From Streptomyces viridiviolaceus (GTDB lineage: Bacteria; Actinomycetota; Actinomycetes; Streptomycetales; Streptomycetaceae), in the NCBI RefSeq assembly GCF_014650995.1, contig NZ_BMWA01000003.1, forward strand, positions 389,757-450,723: a stretch of DNA of 60,967 nt, in the 5' to 3' direction. The translations under genes and the position numbers were made by a program. How positions within the stretch are numbered: the first letter of the stretch is position 1; every line of letters begins with the position of its first letter. A model generated the notes under the pieces. That model was not told where the DNA came from. It saw nothing but the letters and a program-made list of their open reading frames with translations, and ran no database searches. This document shows positions 1 through 12,456 of this stretch, in pieces.

Positions 1-410
1 GCCGCGGGCGTCGGCCTGGCGGAACCGGGATGTGGCCCGTTCCGACGGCCCGGGGCGCCGGCGATGGTGCGGTGCCTGGGAGCGGTGGGCTCCTGGGCCG
101 GCCCCTGCGGGGGTGCTGCCGAGGCCCTGCCCGGGTGGTTACGCGACGGATTCGGGCCGCGGGCGTCGGCCTGGCGGAACCGGGATGTGGCCCGTTCCGA
201 CGGCCCGGGGCGCCGGCGATGGTGCGGTGCCTGGCAGCGGACAGGGTCTCCGGGCCGGCCCTTGCGGGCGTGCTATCAAGGCCCTGCCCAAACGGTCATC
301 GGCGGATTGGGCCGAGGCCGTCGGTGCCGGCCCGGCGGGACGGGGATGTGATGTGGTTCGGCCGTTCCGATCGTGTGGGGCCTGGGGAACGGTGGGTGTC
401 GGGTCGAGTC
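1..410. repeat. Tandem repeat of about 155 bp (two good copies and a decayed third)
   Basis: Bases 1-80 recur almost unchanged from 156, giving a period of 155 bp. The segment around 121 (gaggccctgcc) recurs near 279, period about 157. A third, clearly diverged copy runs from about 311 to 410 (shared words gggatgtg and gttccga). The array probably continues leftward out of the window. It lies downstream of pepN, which is read leftward and stops at 484. The open frames through it have no family resemblance and differ between copies, so I treat the whole of 1-483 as non-coding. Confidence 0.75.
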
Positions 411-483
411 CGTGCCGACGGTGCAGGAGCGGTTGGAGGCGGCCCGGCGAAGTGCCGGGTCGCCCCCGTCGGCGTACCGGACG

Positions 484-3057
484 CTACCGGGCCGCCGCCG
501 CGTCGGCCGCCTGGGCCTTCAGCGCGCGCTCCACGCCCGAGCGCGACTCCGACACCAGGCGCCGCAGGGCCGCGTTCGGCTCGGCGGACGACAGCCACGC
601 GTCGGTCTTGTCCAGCGTCTCCCGGGACACCTGGACCGCCGGGTACAGCCCGACGGCGATCTGCTGGGCCATCTCGTGCGAGCGGGAGTCCCAGACACCC
701 TTGACGACCTCGAAGTACCGGTCCGTGTACGGCGCCAGCAGCTCCCGCTGGTCGCTCTGGACGAAGCCGGTGATGACCGCCTCCTGGACGGCGTTCGGCA
801 GCTTGTCGGACTCCACGACCGACGCCCAGGCCTCCGCCTTGGCCTCCGGGGTCGGGCGGGCCGCCCGCGCCGTGGCGGCGTGACGCTCGCCCGCCGCCGT
901 CCTGTCACGCTCGTACTCGGCCGCGATCTCGGCCTCGTCGAACCGGCCCACGGCCGCCAGCCGCTGCACGAACGCCCAGCGCAGCTCGGTGTCGACGGCC
1001 AGGCCCTCGATCGTCTGCGAACCGTCCAGCAGGCCCTCCAGCAGGTCCAGCTGCTCCGGCGTCCTCGCCGTCGCCGCGAACGCCCGCGCCCAGGCCAGCT
1101 GGTGGTCGCCGCCCGCCTCGGCGGCGCGCAGGTGGGCCAGCGTGGCCTCCGTCCAGCGGGTGAGCAGCGCCTCGCGGCCGGCCGGGTCGGCGTAGCTGTC
1201 GACGGCCAGCTTCACCTGGCGGTGCAGCGACTGCACGACGCCGATGTCGGACTCCTTGCCGATGCCGGACAGCACCAGCGAGAGGTAGTCGCGGGTGGCG
1301 AGTTCCGCGTCCCGGGTCATGTCCCACGCCGACGCCCAGCACAGGGCGCGGGGGAGGGACGCCTGGAAGTCGCCCAGGTGCTCGGTGACGACGGCGAGAG
1401 ACTGCTCGTCCAGGCGGACCTTGGCGTAGGACAGGTCGTCGTCGTTGAGCAGCACCACGGCCGGGCGGGGCTTGCCGACGAGCTGCGGTACGGCCGTCAG
1501 CTCGCCGTCCACGTCCAGTTCCACGCGCTCACCGCGCACCAGCTTGCCGTCGGCGTCCAGGTCGTAGCCGCCGATCGCGATGCGGTGCGGGCGCAGCGTC
1601 GGCTCGCCCTTGGCGCCGGCCGGGAGCGCCGGGGCCTCCTGGCGGATCGCGAAGGAGGTGATGACACCGTTCGCGTCCGTCTCGATCTCGGGACGCAGCA
1701 CATTGATGCCGGCCGTCTCCAGCCACGCCTTCGACCAGGTCTTCAGATCGCGGCCGGAGGTCTCCTCCAGGGCCCCCAGCAGGTCGGTCAGGCGGGTGTT
1801 GCCGAACGCGTGCCGCTTGAAGTACGCCTGCACGCCCCGGAAGAACTCGTCCTCGCCGACGTAGGCCACCAGCTGCTTGAGCACGGAGGCGCCCTTGGCG
1901 TACGTGATGCCGTCGAAGTTGACGAGCACGTCGTCCAGGTCGCGGATGTCCGCCATGATCGGGTGCGTGGAGGGCAGCTGGTCCTGCCGGTACGCCCAGG
2001 TCTTCATGGAGTTGGCGAACGTCGTCCACGAGTGCGGCCACTTCGAGCCGGGCGCGTCGGCCTGGCAGGCCGCCTCGGCGAAGGTGGCGAACGACTCGTT
2101 CAGCCACAGGTCGTTCCACCACTCCATGGTGACCAGGTCGCCGAACCACATGTGGGCCAGCTCGTGCAGGATCGTGGCGGCCCGCATCTCGTACGCCGCG
2201 TCCGTCACCTTCGACCGGAAGACGTACTGGTCGCGGATGGTCACGGCACCCGCGTTCTCCATCGCGCCCGCGTTGAACTCCGGCACGAACAGCTGGTCGT
2301 ACTTCTTGAACGGGTACGCGTAGTCGAACTTCTCCTGGAACCAGTCGAAGCCCTGCCGGGTGACCTCGAAGATCGCGTCCGAGTCGAGGTGCTCGGCGAG
2401 CGACGGGCGGCAGTAGATGCCCAGCGGCACGGACTGGCCGTCCTTCTCGTACACGCTGTGCACGGAGTGGTACGGGCCGACGATCAGCGCCGTGATGTAC
2501 GACGAGATGCGCGGGGTCGGCTCGAAGACCCAGACGTTGTCCTGGGGCTCCGGCGTGGGCGAGTTGGAGATGACGGTCCAGCCCTCGGGCGCCTTCACGG
2601 TGAACTGGAAGGTCGCCTTCAGGTCCGGCTGCTCGAAGCTCGCGAACACCCGGCGGGCGTCCGGCACCTCGAACTGGGTGTACAGGTACGCCTGGTCGTC
2701 GACCGGGTCGACGAAGCGGTGCAGACCCTCACCGGTGTTCGTGTACGCGCAGTCGGCGACCACGCGCAGGATGTTGCGGCCCGTGAGCAGGCCCGGCAGC
2801 GCGATCCGGGAGTCCTTGAAGACCTCCTCGGGATCGAGGGCGTCCCCGTTGAGCGTCACCTCGTGGACCGTCGGGGCCACCAGGTCGATGAAGGACTCCG
2901 CCCCGTTCTCGGCGACATCGAAGCGCACCGTGGTCACGGACCGGTAGGTGCCGCCCTCCTGCGCGCCGGAGAGGTCGAGATCGATCTCGTACGAGTCAAC
3001 GGTGAGCAGCTTCGCCCGCTGCTGCGCCTCTTCGCGAGTCAGGTTTGTGCCAGGCAC
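484..3057 (-). CDS. pepN: Aminopeptidase N, M1 family zinc metallopeptidase (first copy)
   Basis: Removes N-terminal residues from peptides in the cytoplasm, the last step of protein turnover downstream of Clp and other proteases. 857 residues, the usual length for streptomycete PepN. The exopeptidase motif GAMEN lies near residue 262 and the zinc site HELAH (about 295) is followed by the third zinc ligand in WLNESFA about 20 residues later, so all M1 catalytic elements are intact. The start is the GTG at 3057 (VPGTNLTREEA), preceded by a GAGGAG ribosome-binding site; the longer open frame up to 3309 has no conserved sequence. A second, diverged pepN lies at 13694-16273 in the same orientation. 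No membrane segment or signal peptide is seen. Divergent from the DUF1203 gene, 112 bp away. Confidence 0.95.
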   Translation of the reverse strand: MPGTNLTREEAQQRAKLLTVDSYEIDLDLSGAQEGGTYRSVTTVRFDVAENGAESFIDLVAPTVHEVTLNGDALDPEEVFKDSRIALPGLLTGRNILRVVADCAYTNTGEGLHRFVDPVDDQAYLYTQFEVPDARRVFASFEQPDLKATFQFTVKAPEGWTVISNSPTPEPQDNVWVFEPTPRISSYITALIVGPYHSVHSVYEKDGQSVPLGIYCRPSLAEHLDSDAIFEVTRQGFDWFQEKFDYAYPFKKYDQLFVPEFNAGAMENAGAVTIRDQYVFRSKVTDAAYEMRAATILHELAHMWFGDLVTMEWWNDLWLNESFATFAEAACQADAPGSKWPHSWTTFANSMKTWAYRQDQLPSTHPIMADIRDLDDVLVNFDGITYAKGASVLKQLVAYVGEDEFFRGVQAYFKRHAFGNTRLTDLLGALEETSGRDLKTWSKAWLETAGINVLRPEIETDANGVITSFAIRQEAPALPAGAKGEPTLRPHRIAIGGYDLDADGKLVRGERVELDVDGELTAVPQLVGKPRPAVVLLNDDDLSYAKVRLDEQSLAVVTEHLGDFQASLPRALCWASAWDMTRDAELATRDYLSLVLSGIGKESDIGVVQSLHRQVKLAVDSYADPAGREALLTRWTEATLAHLRAAEAGGDHQLAWARAFAATARTPEQLDLLEGLLDGSQTIEGLAVDTELRWAFVQRLAAVGRFDEAEIAAEYERDRTAAGERHAATARAARPTPEAKAEAWASVVESDKLPNAVQEAVITGFVQSDQRELLAPYTDRYFEVVKGVWDSRSHEMAQQIAVGLYPAVQVSRETLDKTDAWLSSAEPNAALRRLVSESRSGVERALKAQAADAAAAR

Positions 3058-3169
3058 GCGGTCATCTCCTCGATATGTGTCGGTTGCGTCATCCTTCCAC
3101 GGGACCTGGGCGGAATGCGATGTCCGTTTCCCGCCGGTGAACGGGTCGCTCGCCCCGCACTCTGGGCGC

Positions 3170-6901
<3,732 letters not shown>

Positions 6902-6990
6902 GAGGCACATGGTGACAGTGGAGGACCTGTGAAGTCGATGGTCGGAAGAAGTGGAGGCCGGGAGTCCGGAAGATCGTTCCCGAACCGGGC

Positions 6991-7015
6991 GAACGTTTCC
7001 CCCCGGACCGGCGTC
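6991..7015 (+). promoter_or_regulatory. Candidate ECF-type autoregulatory promoter of the sigma gene
   Basis: gaac at 6991-6994 and cgtc at 7012-7015 are separated by 17 bp, the layout of many ECF sigma -35/-10 pairs. This would start transcription about 20-25 nt before the sigma gene. The same stretch has an inverted repeat, CGTTTCCCC (6994-7002) and GGGGAAACG (7019-7027), which could be a 5'UTR hairpin or an operator. Inference only. Confidence 0.35.
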
Positions 7016-7041
7016 ATAGGGGAAACGCGGCGAGGAGAGGG

Positions 7042-7578
7042 GTGGCTGTGCTGCGCAGAAAGGCCCGCCGCGGCCAGGGGGACGCCGTACTCGACGACCC
7101 GCTGGACGCGGCCCAGGAACGCCGGGTGCGGGCGGTGCTCGCGCTGGGCGGCGTGCCGCAGGCGGACCTGCCGGACGGGGTGCAGCAGGTCCGCCTGCGG
7201 CTGCTGGAGCGGGCGGCGAGCGGAAGGGAGGCGCCGCGCGACGTCTCCGCCTGGGCGGCGGTCGTCGCCTCCAACCTCGCCATGGACTGGCACCGGGCCC
7301 GGCGCCGCCAGGACCGGCTCGGTGAACGGCTCGCCGCGCTGCGGCACGCGGACCACCCCTCCGGCGAGGACACCAGCCTGCTCTCCCTCGCCGTCGCCCG
7401 GGGCCTGGACGAACTCCCCGACGCCCAGCGTCAGGTCCTCGTCCTGCGCTTCTACGCCGACCTGCCGGTGCGCGGCATCGCCGAGGAACTCGGCATCCCG
7501 GAGGGCACGGTCAAGAGCAGGCTGCACACGGCGGTACGGGCGCTCAGGGCCCGCCTGCACGAGGACGAGGTGGTGTGA
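7042..7578 (+). CDS. ECF-type RNA polymerase sigma factor
   Basis: 178 residues with sigma-70 region 2 (DLPDGVQQVRLRLLERA ... DVSAWAAVVASNLAMDWHRA) and region 4 (GLDELPDAQRQVLVLRFYADLPVRGIAEELGIPEGTVKSRLHTA), the latter a clear helix-turn-helix. It should direct RNA polymerase to a small stress or envelope regulon. The GTG at 7042 follows GAGGAGAGG very closely; GTG 7048 has better spacing and is an equally good start. The next gene begins 1 nt after the stop and encodes a one-helix membrane protein, the usual sigma/anti-sigma operon. Divergent from the TerD-fusion gene. Confidence 0.9.
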   Translation: MAVLRRKARRGQGDAVLDDPLDAAQERRVRAVLALGGVPQADLPDGVQQVRLRLLERAASGREAPRDVSAWAAVVASNLAMDWHRARRRQDRLGERLAALRHADHPSGEDTSLLSLAVARGLDELPDAQRQVLVLRFYADLPVRGIAEELGIPEGTVKSRLHTAVRALRARLHEDEVV

Positions 7579-7579
7579 C

Positions 7580-8311
7580 ATGGCCGCCGAACACCCCGGT
7601 GGGGAAGACGCGCTGATGGCCGCGATCACGGGCGAGCCGCTGCCGCCCGAGGCCCGCACGGACACCGGCCTGCTGGCCGAGTACCGGTCGGCCGAGGCGG
7701 ACGTCGCCCTGCTGCGCGAGCAGTTGCAGATCATCGGGCGGACGCTGGGCGCCCCGCCCGCGGAGGCCGAACCCACGGCGGCCGTGCACCGGGCCCCGGT
7801 ACGTGCCCGCCGGCGCCGTCCCCTGGCCCTCGCTCTGGGCGCCCTCGCGGTGACCTGCGCCGGTGCGATGGTGACCGGCCTGGGATGGCTGACGGTCCAG
7901 GGCGGCGGCGCCTCCGACGACGCGGCGAAGGGCGCCGCGGCGTCGGACGCGAGGCAGGACTCCGCCGATTCCGGACCGGCCGTCGGCAGCCCGCTCCACC
8001 TCGCCTGCTCCCGTCTGGTGGCCGAGGGCACGGTGACCGGCGTCGAGCCGGGGGCCGGTGCGGCCGGGCAGCGGGTCACCGTGCGCCTGACCCGTTCCTA
8101 CAAGCCCGCCAAGCCGGAGACGGACGAGATCACCTTCGTCCAGGACGAGGACACCGCCGCCCCGCTCCGGCCGGGCGACCACACGCTCGTCAGCATCCCC
8201 CGGCACGCGGCGGCCCCGGACGCCGTGCTCGTCGGCGAGGACGACATCGCCCCCGTACGCGCCCGGATCACCGCCTCCCTCCCCGAGTCCCGGACCCTGA
8301 CCTGCGAATGA
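7580..8311 (+). CDS. Single-pass membrane protein, probable anti-sigma factor
   Basis: 243 residues. The cytoplasmic N-terminus (ALMAAITGEPLPPEARTDTGLLAEYRSAEADVALLREQLQIIG) resembles the sigma-binding region seen next to streptomycete ECF sigmas. A basic stretch (RARRRRP) is followed by one hydrophobic helix at about residues 78-98 and an extracytoplasmic domain of about 145 residues that could sense a signal. No zinc HxxxCxxC motif of the ZAS type is present. Translationally coupled to the sigma gene. The anti-sigma role is inferred from position and architecture only. Confidence 0.75.
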   Translation: MAAEHPGGEDALMAAITGEPLPPEARTDTGLLAEYRSAEADVALLREQLQIIGRTLGAPPAEAEPTAAVHRAPVRARRRRPLALALGALAVTCAGAMVTGLGWLTVQGGGASDDAAKGAAASDARQDSADSGPAVGSPLHLACSRLVAEGTVTGVEPGAGAAGQRVTVRLTRSYKPAKPETDEITFVQDEDTAAPLRPGDHTLVSIPRHAAAPDAVLVGEDDIAPVRARITASLPESRTLTCE

Positions 8312-8331
8312 CCGGCCGGGGCACGGAAAAA

Positions 8332-8361
8332 GGGGCGGGCGCCCCGCAGAGCGCCCGCCCC
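8332..8361. terminator. Bidirectional hairpin terminator
   Basis: Perfect 11-bp stem (GGGGCGGGCGC, then the complementary arm at 8351-8361) with an 8-nt loop, between the convergent anti-sigma gene and the subtilase gene. Outer GCACGG/CGTGC bases can extend it. Confidence 0.8.
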
Positions 8362-8379
8362 CGTGCGTGACGTACCGGA

Positions 8380-11300
8380 CTACGGCACGACCTTCTCGAT
8401 CCGCACGCTGCCGACGCCTGCGGCCGTGCCGCGCGCGTTCACCAGCTGGACCTGGCCGAAGAACTCGCGGCCCTCCGGAGCGGCGGCCAGCGCGGTGACG
8501 CTGCCGGAGACCGTCGCCGACGCGCCCGTGCCGAGCTTCACCGGCGCCGTGTCCACGCTGACCGAGCCGAGGGAGGCGGCGAAGTACACGTCCCGGTAGT
8601 CGTACTCCGTGCTGCCGGACGGCACCGAGTAACCCACGACCTTGACGGTGTACGCGCCGGCGGCCGGATCGGCCACGGAGACCGACTCCTCCGAGTCGCC
8701 GTCGGCGGACTGCCCGACGACGTTGCCGTCCTTGTCGTAGACCGTCAGGTCCAGGTCGGCGGCCGCGTCGGAGACGCCCCCGATGGCGACGTCCAGCGAC
8801 GTCGCGCCCTCGGGCACCTCGACCGTGGAGGTCTTCGTCTCACCCTGCGCGATCGACGGACGGGACGTCTCGGCCGAGCCGAGCGGGCCGCCCACCAGCT
8901 TGCCGTCGAGGGCGGCGTACCGGTTGGTCACCTTCCAGGAGGCGGTGGCCGGGGTGCCCACCTTGGCCTCGGGCACGGTCACGACCTCGGGCTCGAAGGC
9001 CGCGCCGAGGACGGTGACGTCCAGCTCGTAGGGGTTGTCCAGCAGCGGCGAGGTGCGCCGCGACTCGACCTCGATCTCCCAGACGCCGGGCTGCGGGTCG
9101 GCGTACGCGCGCACGTCGGGACGGCAGCCGTTGCCGTCGAGGTAGTTGTTGTAGCAGTACGGCGTGGAGGTCGGGTCGACGGGGACGCCGTAGGGGTGGA
9201 TGGCGATGAACCGGGTCTGGCTCTTGCCCTTCAGCCCGCCGATCGCCACCTCCAGCGTCTTCGCGCCCTCGGGGACGGTCACGAAGTACGACTTGGTGCT
9301 GTTGCGCTGCACCGTGTCCTTCGCGGAGAAGGAGTGCTTCAGCGGCGCGGAGACCACGACCGTCGACAGGATCTGCTTGTCGACGCCCTCGGTGCGCGGG
9401 TCGTCGACCTCCAGGATGGCGCTCTTCAGGCCGGCGGAGCGCGGCGCGGCCTGCACCTTGACGGTGACCGGCTTGTTCAGCGGCAGGCTCACCTCGTCGG
9501 AGCCGACGATCCGGAAGGTGTCCCCGGCGTTGTTCTCGAAGTCCAGCTCGTGCCGGACCGCCTTGTCGGCGCCGGACGTACGGGTGATCGTGATGTCGTA
9601 CGTCTTCTTCTGCCCGGCCTTCAGGCCGCCCTCGCGGTCGTAGAGGCCGGTGCCCTTGCCCGGGGTCTTCAGGAACTGGTCGATCGCGGTGTCGACCGGT
9701 GCCTGGACCGTGTAGTCGTGGGCGGTGGCGCCGTCGCGGATCGCATCCCAGGCGTCCACCACGTCGATGAGGCCCGCGCCCTCCTCGTACGCCTGCACAC
9801 CCTTGATGTGGTCGGCGGTGGAGGTCAGCGCCGTGCGCAGCTTCGCCGGGGTGAGCTCGATGCCCCGCTGCTTCGCGGCGGACAGCAGCAGCGCCGAGGC
9901 GCCGGCGGCCTGCGGGGACGCCATCGAGGTGCCCTGGAGCATGCCGTAGCCGGCCGGCAGGTCGTAGCCCGCCTCCGGGACCGGGGCGCCGGGCAGCCAG
10001 GTCTGGATGGTGTTGACCGCGGCGCCGGGCGCGGTGAGCGTCGGCGTGAACCCGCCGTCCTCACGCGGTCCGCGCGAGGAGAAGGGCATCATCGCGTACT
10101 TCTTCTCCACCGCGGAGCCGTAGTTGGCGGCCCAGGTCTCCTTGGAGACGGACGCGCCGACCGAGATGACCTTGTCGGCCAGGCTCGGGTCGCCGATGGT
10201 GTTGGCGCCGGGGCCGGAGTTGCCGGCGGAGATCACCAGCTGGACGCCGTAGGTGTCGATGAGCCGTGTGTACAGCTCCGCGCGCGCGTTGTTGCCGTCG
10301 TTCAGCGCCGGCAGACCGCCGATCGACATGTTGACGATGTCGACGCCGCGGTTGACCACGAGGTCGATCATGCCTTCGGTGAGCGCGACGTTGGTGCAGC
10401 CGCCGCTCCAGGTGCAGGCGCGGGAGGAGACGAGCTTGGCGCCGGGGGCCGCGCCGTTCATCTTGCCGCCGAACAGGCCGTTCGCGGCGGTGATGCCGGC
10501 GACGTGCGAGCCGTGCTCGGACTCGATCACGCCGATGTTGACGAAGTCGGCCTTGGCGCCGGAGGAGTTGTAGACGACGTCCTTGCGGATCTCGACCACG
10601 AACGGCTGGCGCTCGGCCACGTCCGTGGACGGGTCGTCGGTGCCGAACCACCCGATCTGGAAGCCGTCCTTGTACGGCTTCATCGGCGTGTCGTCGCCGA
10701 AGTCGTGGTTGTCGTTCAGGTCGACGCGGACGGTGCCGGCCGCCGCGTCGTAGAGGACGCCCCAGGAGTCGGTGGTGTCGCCGTCCCGGTTGGCGTCGCC
10801 CGCGGCGTCGCCGCCGGTGGTGTACGACTCCAGGAAGGTGCTGACCCGGTAGGAGCCCGCGGGGGCCGTCCAGGTCTCACCGTTGTACGTGAAGGTGGGC
10901 CCGGAGACGTCGGTCAGCATCGGGCGCCAGGTGCGGTCGCCGTCGACGACCGGGTCGGTCGCGGTCACCCAGTCGACGATCTTGCGCTCGCCGGTGGTGG
11001 TCTTCTGCAGCGCCGGGTGGGCGAGGTCCACGCCCGAGTCGAGGATGCCGATGGTGATGCCGCGGCCGTCCGCCTTCGGGTTCTCCTTCACGAAGTCGAC
11101 GGCGCCCGTCTCGAAGGACGGGTTGTACGGGTTCTCGGCGGGGGTCTTCCGGTTCGGCGCCGGGTAGCCGGTCGAACCCTGGTGCGAGGCGTCCTCCGCG
11201 GTGTCCGCGCTCGGCCTCGGGTCGTCCAGCGGTATCTCCTCGCGCAGGTCGATGCCGTGCACGGAGGAGAGCTTCGCGGCGGCCGCGATGGCCGCGTCCG

Positions 11301-11673
11301 CCTTCGTGGTCGGGACGGTGGCGCGGACGTAGCCGAGCTTGTCGTAGGTCCGGCCCACGGTGCCGCCCTCGACGGCGTCCAGCTCCTTCGCGACCTGCTC
11401 GGTGCTGCCGGGCGCGGTGGCGACCATCATCGTGACGTTCTTCTCGCCGTCGGCCTTGGCCTCGGCGAGCAGGTCCGCGTCGTCGGATCCGAGCTTGTCG
11501 TGGGCGGACTTGACGGCGACGTCGGCCGGCGGTGCGGCCTGCGGGTCGTCGGCCGCGAGGGCCAGGGGTACGGGCCCGACCGCGCAGAGCGCGGCGACGA
11601 GACCCGCGGCCACGGCAATGCGGGCCGCGCGTCTCGCGCCCGGTATCGGATCGCGCTGGGGGGTGTGGGTCAT
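8380..11673 (-). CDS. Secreted subtilisin-like serine protease (S8) with long Asp-His insertion
   Basis: 1097 residues. A Sec signal peptide (RRAARIAVAAGLVAALCAVGPVPLALA, then ADD) is followed by an inhibitor-like propeptide ending near residue 170. The subtilase triad is Asp212 (ILDSGVDLAHP), His390 (EHGSHVAGITA) and Ser583 (GTSMASPQAAG), with the oxyanion Asn in SAGNSGPG. Asp and His are 178 residues apart instead of about 30; the insert contains an acidic, probably Ca-binding stretch (GDANRDGDTTDSWG). This spacing resembles tripeptidyl-peptidase II. The last ~450 residues are beta-rich domains of pre-peptidase C-terminal type. The start ATG at 11673 has AAGGG 6 nt upstream; ATG 11679 is an alternative. 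Extracellular protein degradation is the likely role. Confidence 0.92.
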   Translation of the reverse strand: MTHTPQRDPIPGARRAARIAVAAGLVAALCAVGPVPLALAADDPQAAPPADVAVKSAHDKLGSDDADLLAEAKADGEKNVTMMVATAPGSTEQVAKELDAVEGGTVGRTYDKLGYVRATVPTTKADAAIAAAAKLSSVHGIDLREEIPLDDPRPSADTAEDASHQGSTGYPAPNRKTPAENPYNPSFETGAVDFVKENPKADGRGITIGILDSGVDLAHPALQKTTTGERKIVDWVTATDPVVDGDRTWRPMLTDVSGPTFTYNGETWTAPAGSYRVSTFLESYTTGGDAAGDANRDGDTTDSWGVLYDAAAGTVRVDLNDNHDFGDDTPMKPYKDGFQIGWFGTDDPSTDVAERQPFVVEIRKDVVYNSSGAKADFVNIGVIESEHGSHVAGITAANGLFGGKMNGAAPGAKLVSSRACTWSGGCTNVALTEGMIDLVVNRGVDIVNMSIGGLPALNDGNNARAELYTRLIDTYGVQLVISAGNSGPGANTIGDPSLADKVISVGASVSKETWAANYGSAVEKKYAMMPFSSRGPREDGGFTPTLTAPGAAVNTIQTWLPGAPVPEAGYDLPAGYGMLQGTSMASPQAAGASALLLSAAKQRGIELTPAKLRTALTSTADHIKGVQAYEEGAGLIDVVDAWDAIRDGATAHDYTVQAPVDTAIDQFLKTPGKGTGLYDREGGLKAGQKKTYDITITRTSGADKAVRHELDFENNAGDTFRIVGSDEVSLPLNKPVTVKVQAAPRSAGLKSAILEVDDPRTEGVDKQILSTVVVSAPLKHSFSAKDTVQRNSTKSYFVTVPEGAKTLEVAIGGLKGKSQTRFIAIHPYGVPVDPTSTPYCYNNYLDGNGCRPDVRAYADPQPGVWEIEVESRRTSPLLDNPYELDVTVLGAAFEPEVVTVPEAKVGTPATASWKVTNRYAALDGKLVGGPLGSAETSRPSIAQGETKTSTVEVPEGATSLDVAIGGVSDAAADLDLTVYDKDGNVVGQSADGDSEESVSVADPAAGAYTVKVVGYSVPSGSTEYDYRDVYFAASLGSVSVDTAPVKLGTGASATVSGSVTALAAAPEGREFFGQVQLVNARGTAAGVGSVRIEKVVP

Positions 11674-11731
11674 CGGCATCCCTTGTAGGTAAAGGAACGA
11701 GCGTGGCGACCGGGGCCGATCGGTCCTGGCC

Positions 11732-11764
11732 GCGGTCGTCCGGAATGCGATCCCGGACGACCGC
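11732..11764. promoter_or_regulatory. Perfect 12-bp inverted repeat upstream of the subtilase gene
   Basis: GCGGTCGTCCGG at 11732-11743 and its exact complement at 11753-11764, separated by 9 nt. It lies 60-90 bp before the protease start, followed by the palindrome TTACGTAA near 11773. It could be an operator or a 5'UTR hairpin; which one cannot be told from sequence. Confidence 0.45.
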
Positions 11765-11928
11765 TCAGCTTTACGTAAGGGACCGATGTTTGGGGAGAGT
11801 TGGCCGGGGCGAAATGGGTTCATGGCGTACTTCCGCCACACGCCAAGGGGGACGTATGGGGCGTGCTGTGACATTCCTGTGGGCCGCACCGCATTTCTCC
11901 GCCCGGCGCCCGGGTCTAACGTCCCCTC

Positions 11929-12369
11929 ATGCGCCGGAAAACGAGAGTGGCGGCCTACGCCATATGCGTCCGTGACGGTCAGGTGCTCCTCGCCCGGTCA
12001 CCAGGGCCCGGCGGGGTGCCCGAGTGGGTGCTGCCGGGCGGCGGCATGGAGCACGGGGAGGACCCGCACGACACCGTGGTGCGGGAGGTGGCGGAGGAGA
12101 CCGGGTACCGCGTCGAGGTCACGGCCCTGCTCGGCGTGGACTCCCTGCGCCTCACGCGTCCCGCGCGGTTCGGCCGGAGCATGGACCACCACGGTGTGCG
12201 GATCCTCTACGAGGCACGGGTCACCGGCGGTGAACTGCGCCACGAAGTGGGCGGCTCCACCGACCTTGCCGCCTGGCAGGACCTGACCGCCGTGCCCGGC
12301 CTGACCCGCGTGCCGCTGGTGGACGCGGGGCTGCGGCTGTGGCGCGAACGGCCGCCGGCCGGGCGGTGA
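11929..12369 (+). CDS. Nudix hydrolase
   Basis: 146 residues, one Nudix domain. The Nudix box is complete: GGGMEHGEDPHDTVVREVAE followed by ETGY (GX5EX7REUXEEXGU). The box directs Mg-dependent cleavage of a nucleoside diphosphate linked to another moiety; the substrate is not predictable. The ATG at 11929 has no ribosome-binding site, but TAACGT (11917-11922) lies 6 nt before it, so I expect a leaderless mRNA. Ends in a strong terminator shared with the convergent next gene. Confidence 0.9.
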   Translation: MRRKTRVAAYAICVRDGQVLLARSPGPGGVPEWVLPGGGMEHGEDPHDTVVREVAEETGYRVEVTALLGVDSLRLTRPARFGRSMDHHGVRILYEARVTGGELRHEVGGSTDLAAWQDLTAVPGLTRVPLVDAGLRLWRERPPAGR

Positions 12370-12391
12370 GCGGGGGAGTTCCGCACGGCAT

Positions 12392-12427
12392 GAGGAGGGG
12401 CCGCCGGCGCGCCGGCGGCCCCTCCTC
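12392..12427. terminator. 36-bp perfect palindrome, bidirectional terminator
   Basis: Two exact 18-nt arms centred between 12409 and 12410, with no loop bases in the DNA. Located between the convergent Nudix and DUF559 genes. Confidence 0.85.
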
Positions 12428-12456
12428 TCCCCTCCTGGTGCTGCCCCGGTCCGTCA

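Noticed and set aside
30..883. Frames of 95-283 codons at the left edge
   Set aside because: They run through the 155-bp repeats and into the antisense of pepN, with no conserved sequence.
9196..11688. 830-codon frame opposite the subtilase
   Set aside because: Shadow of the protease gene; no domain.
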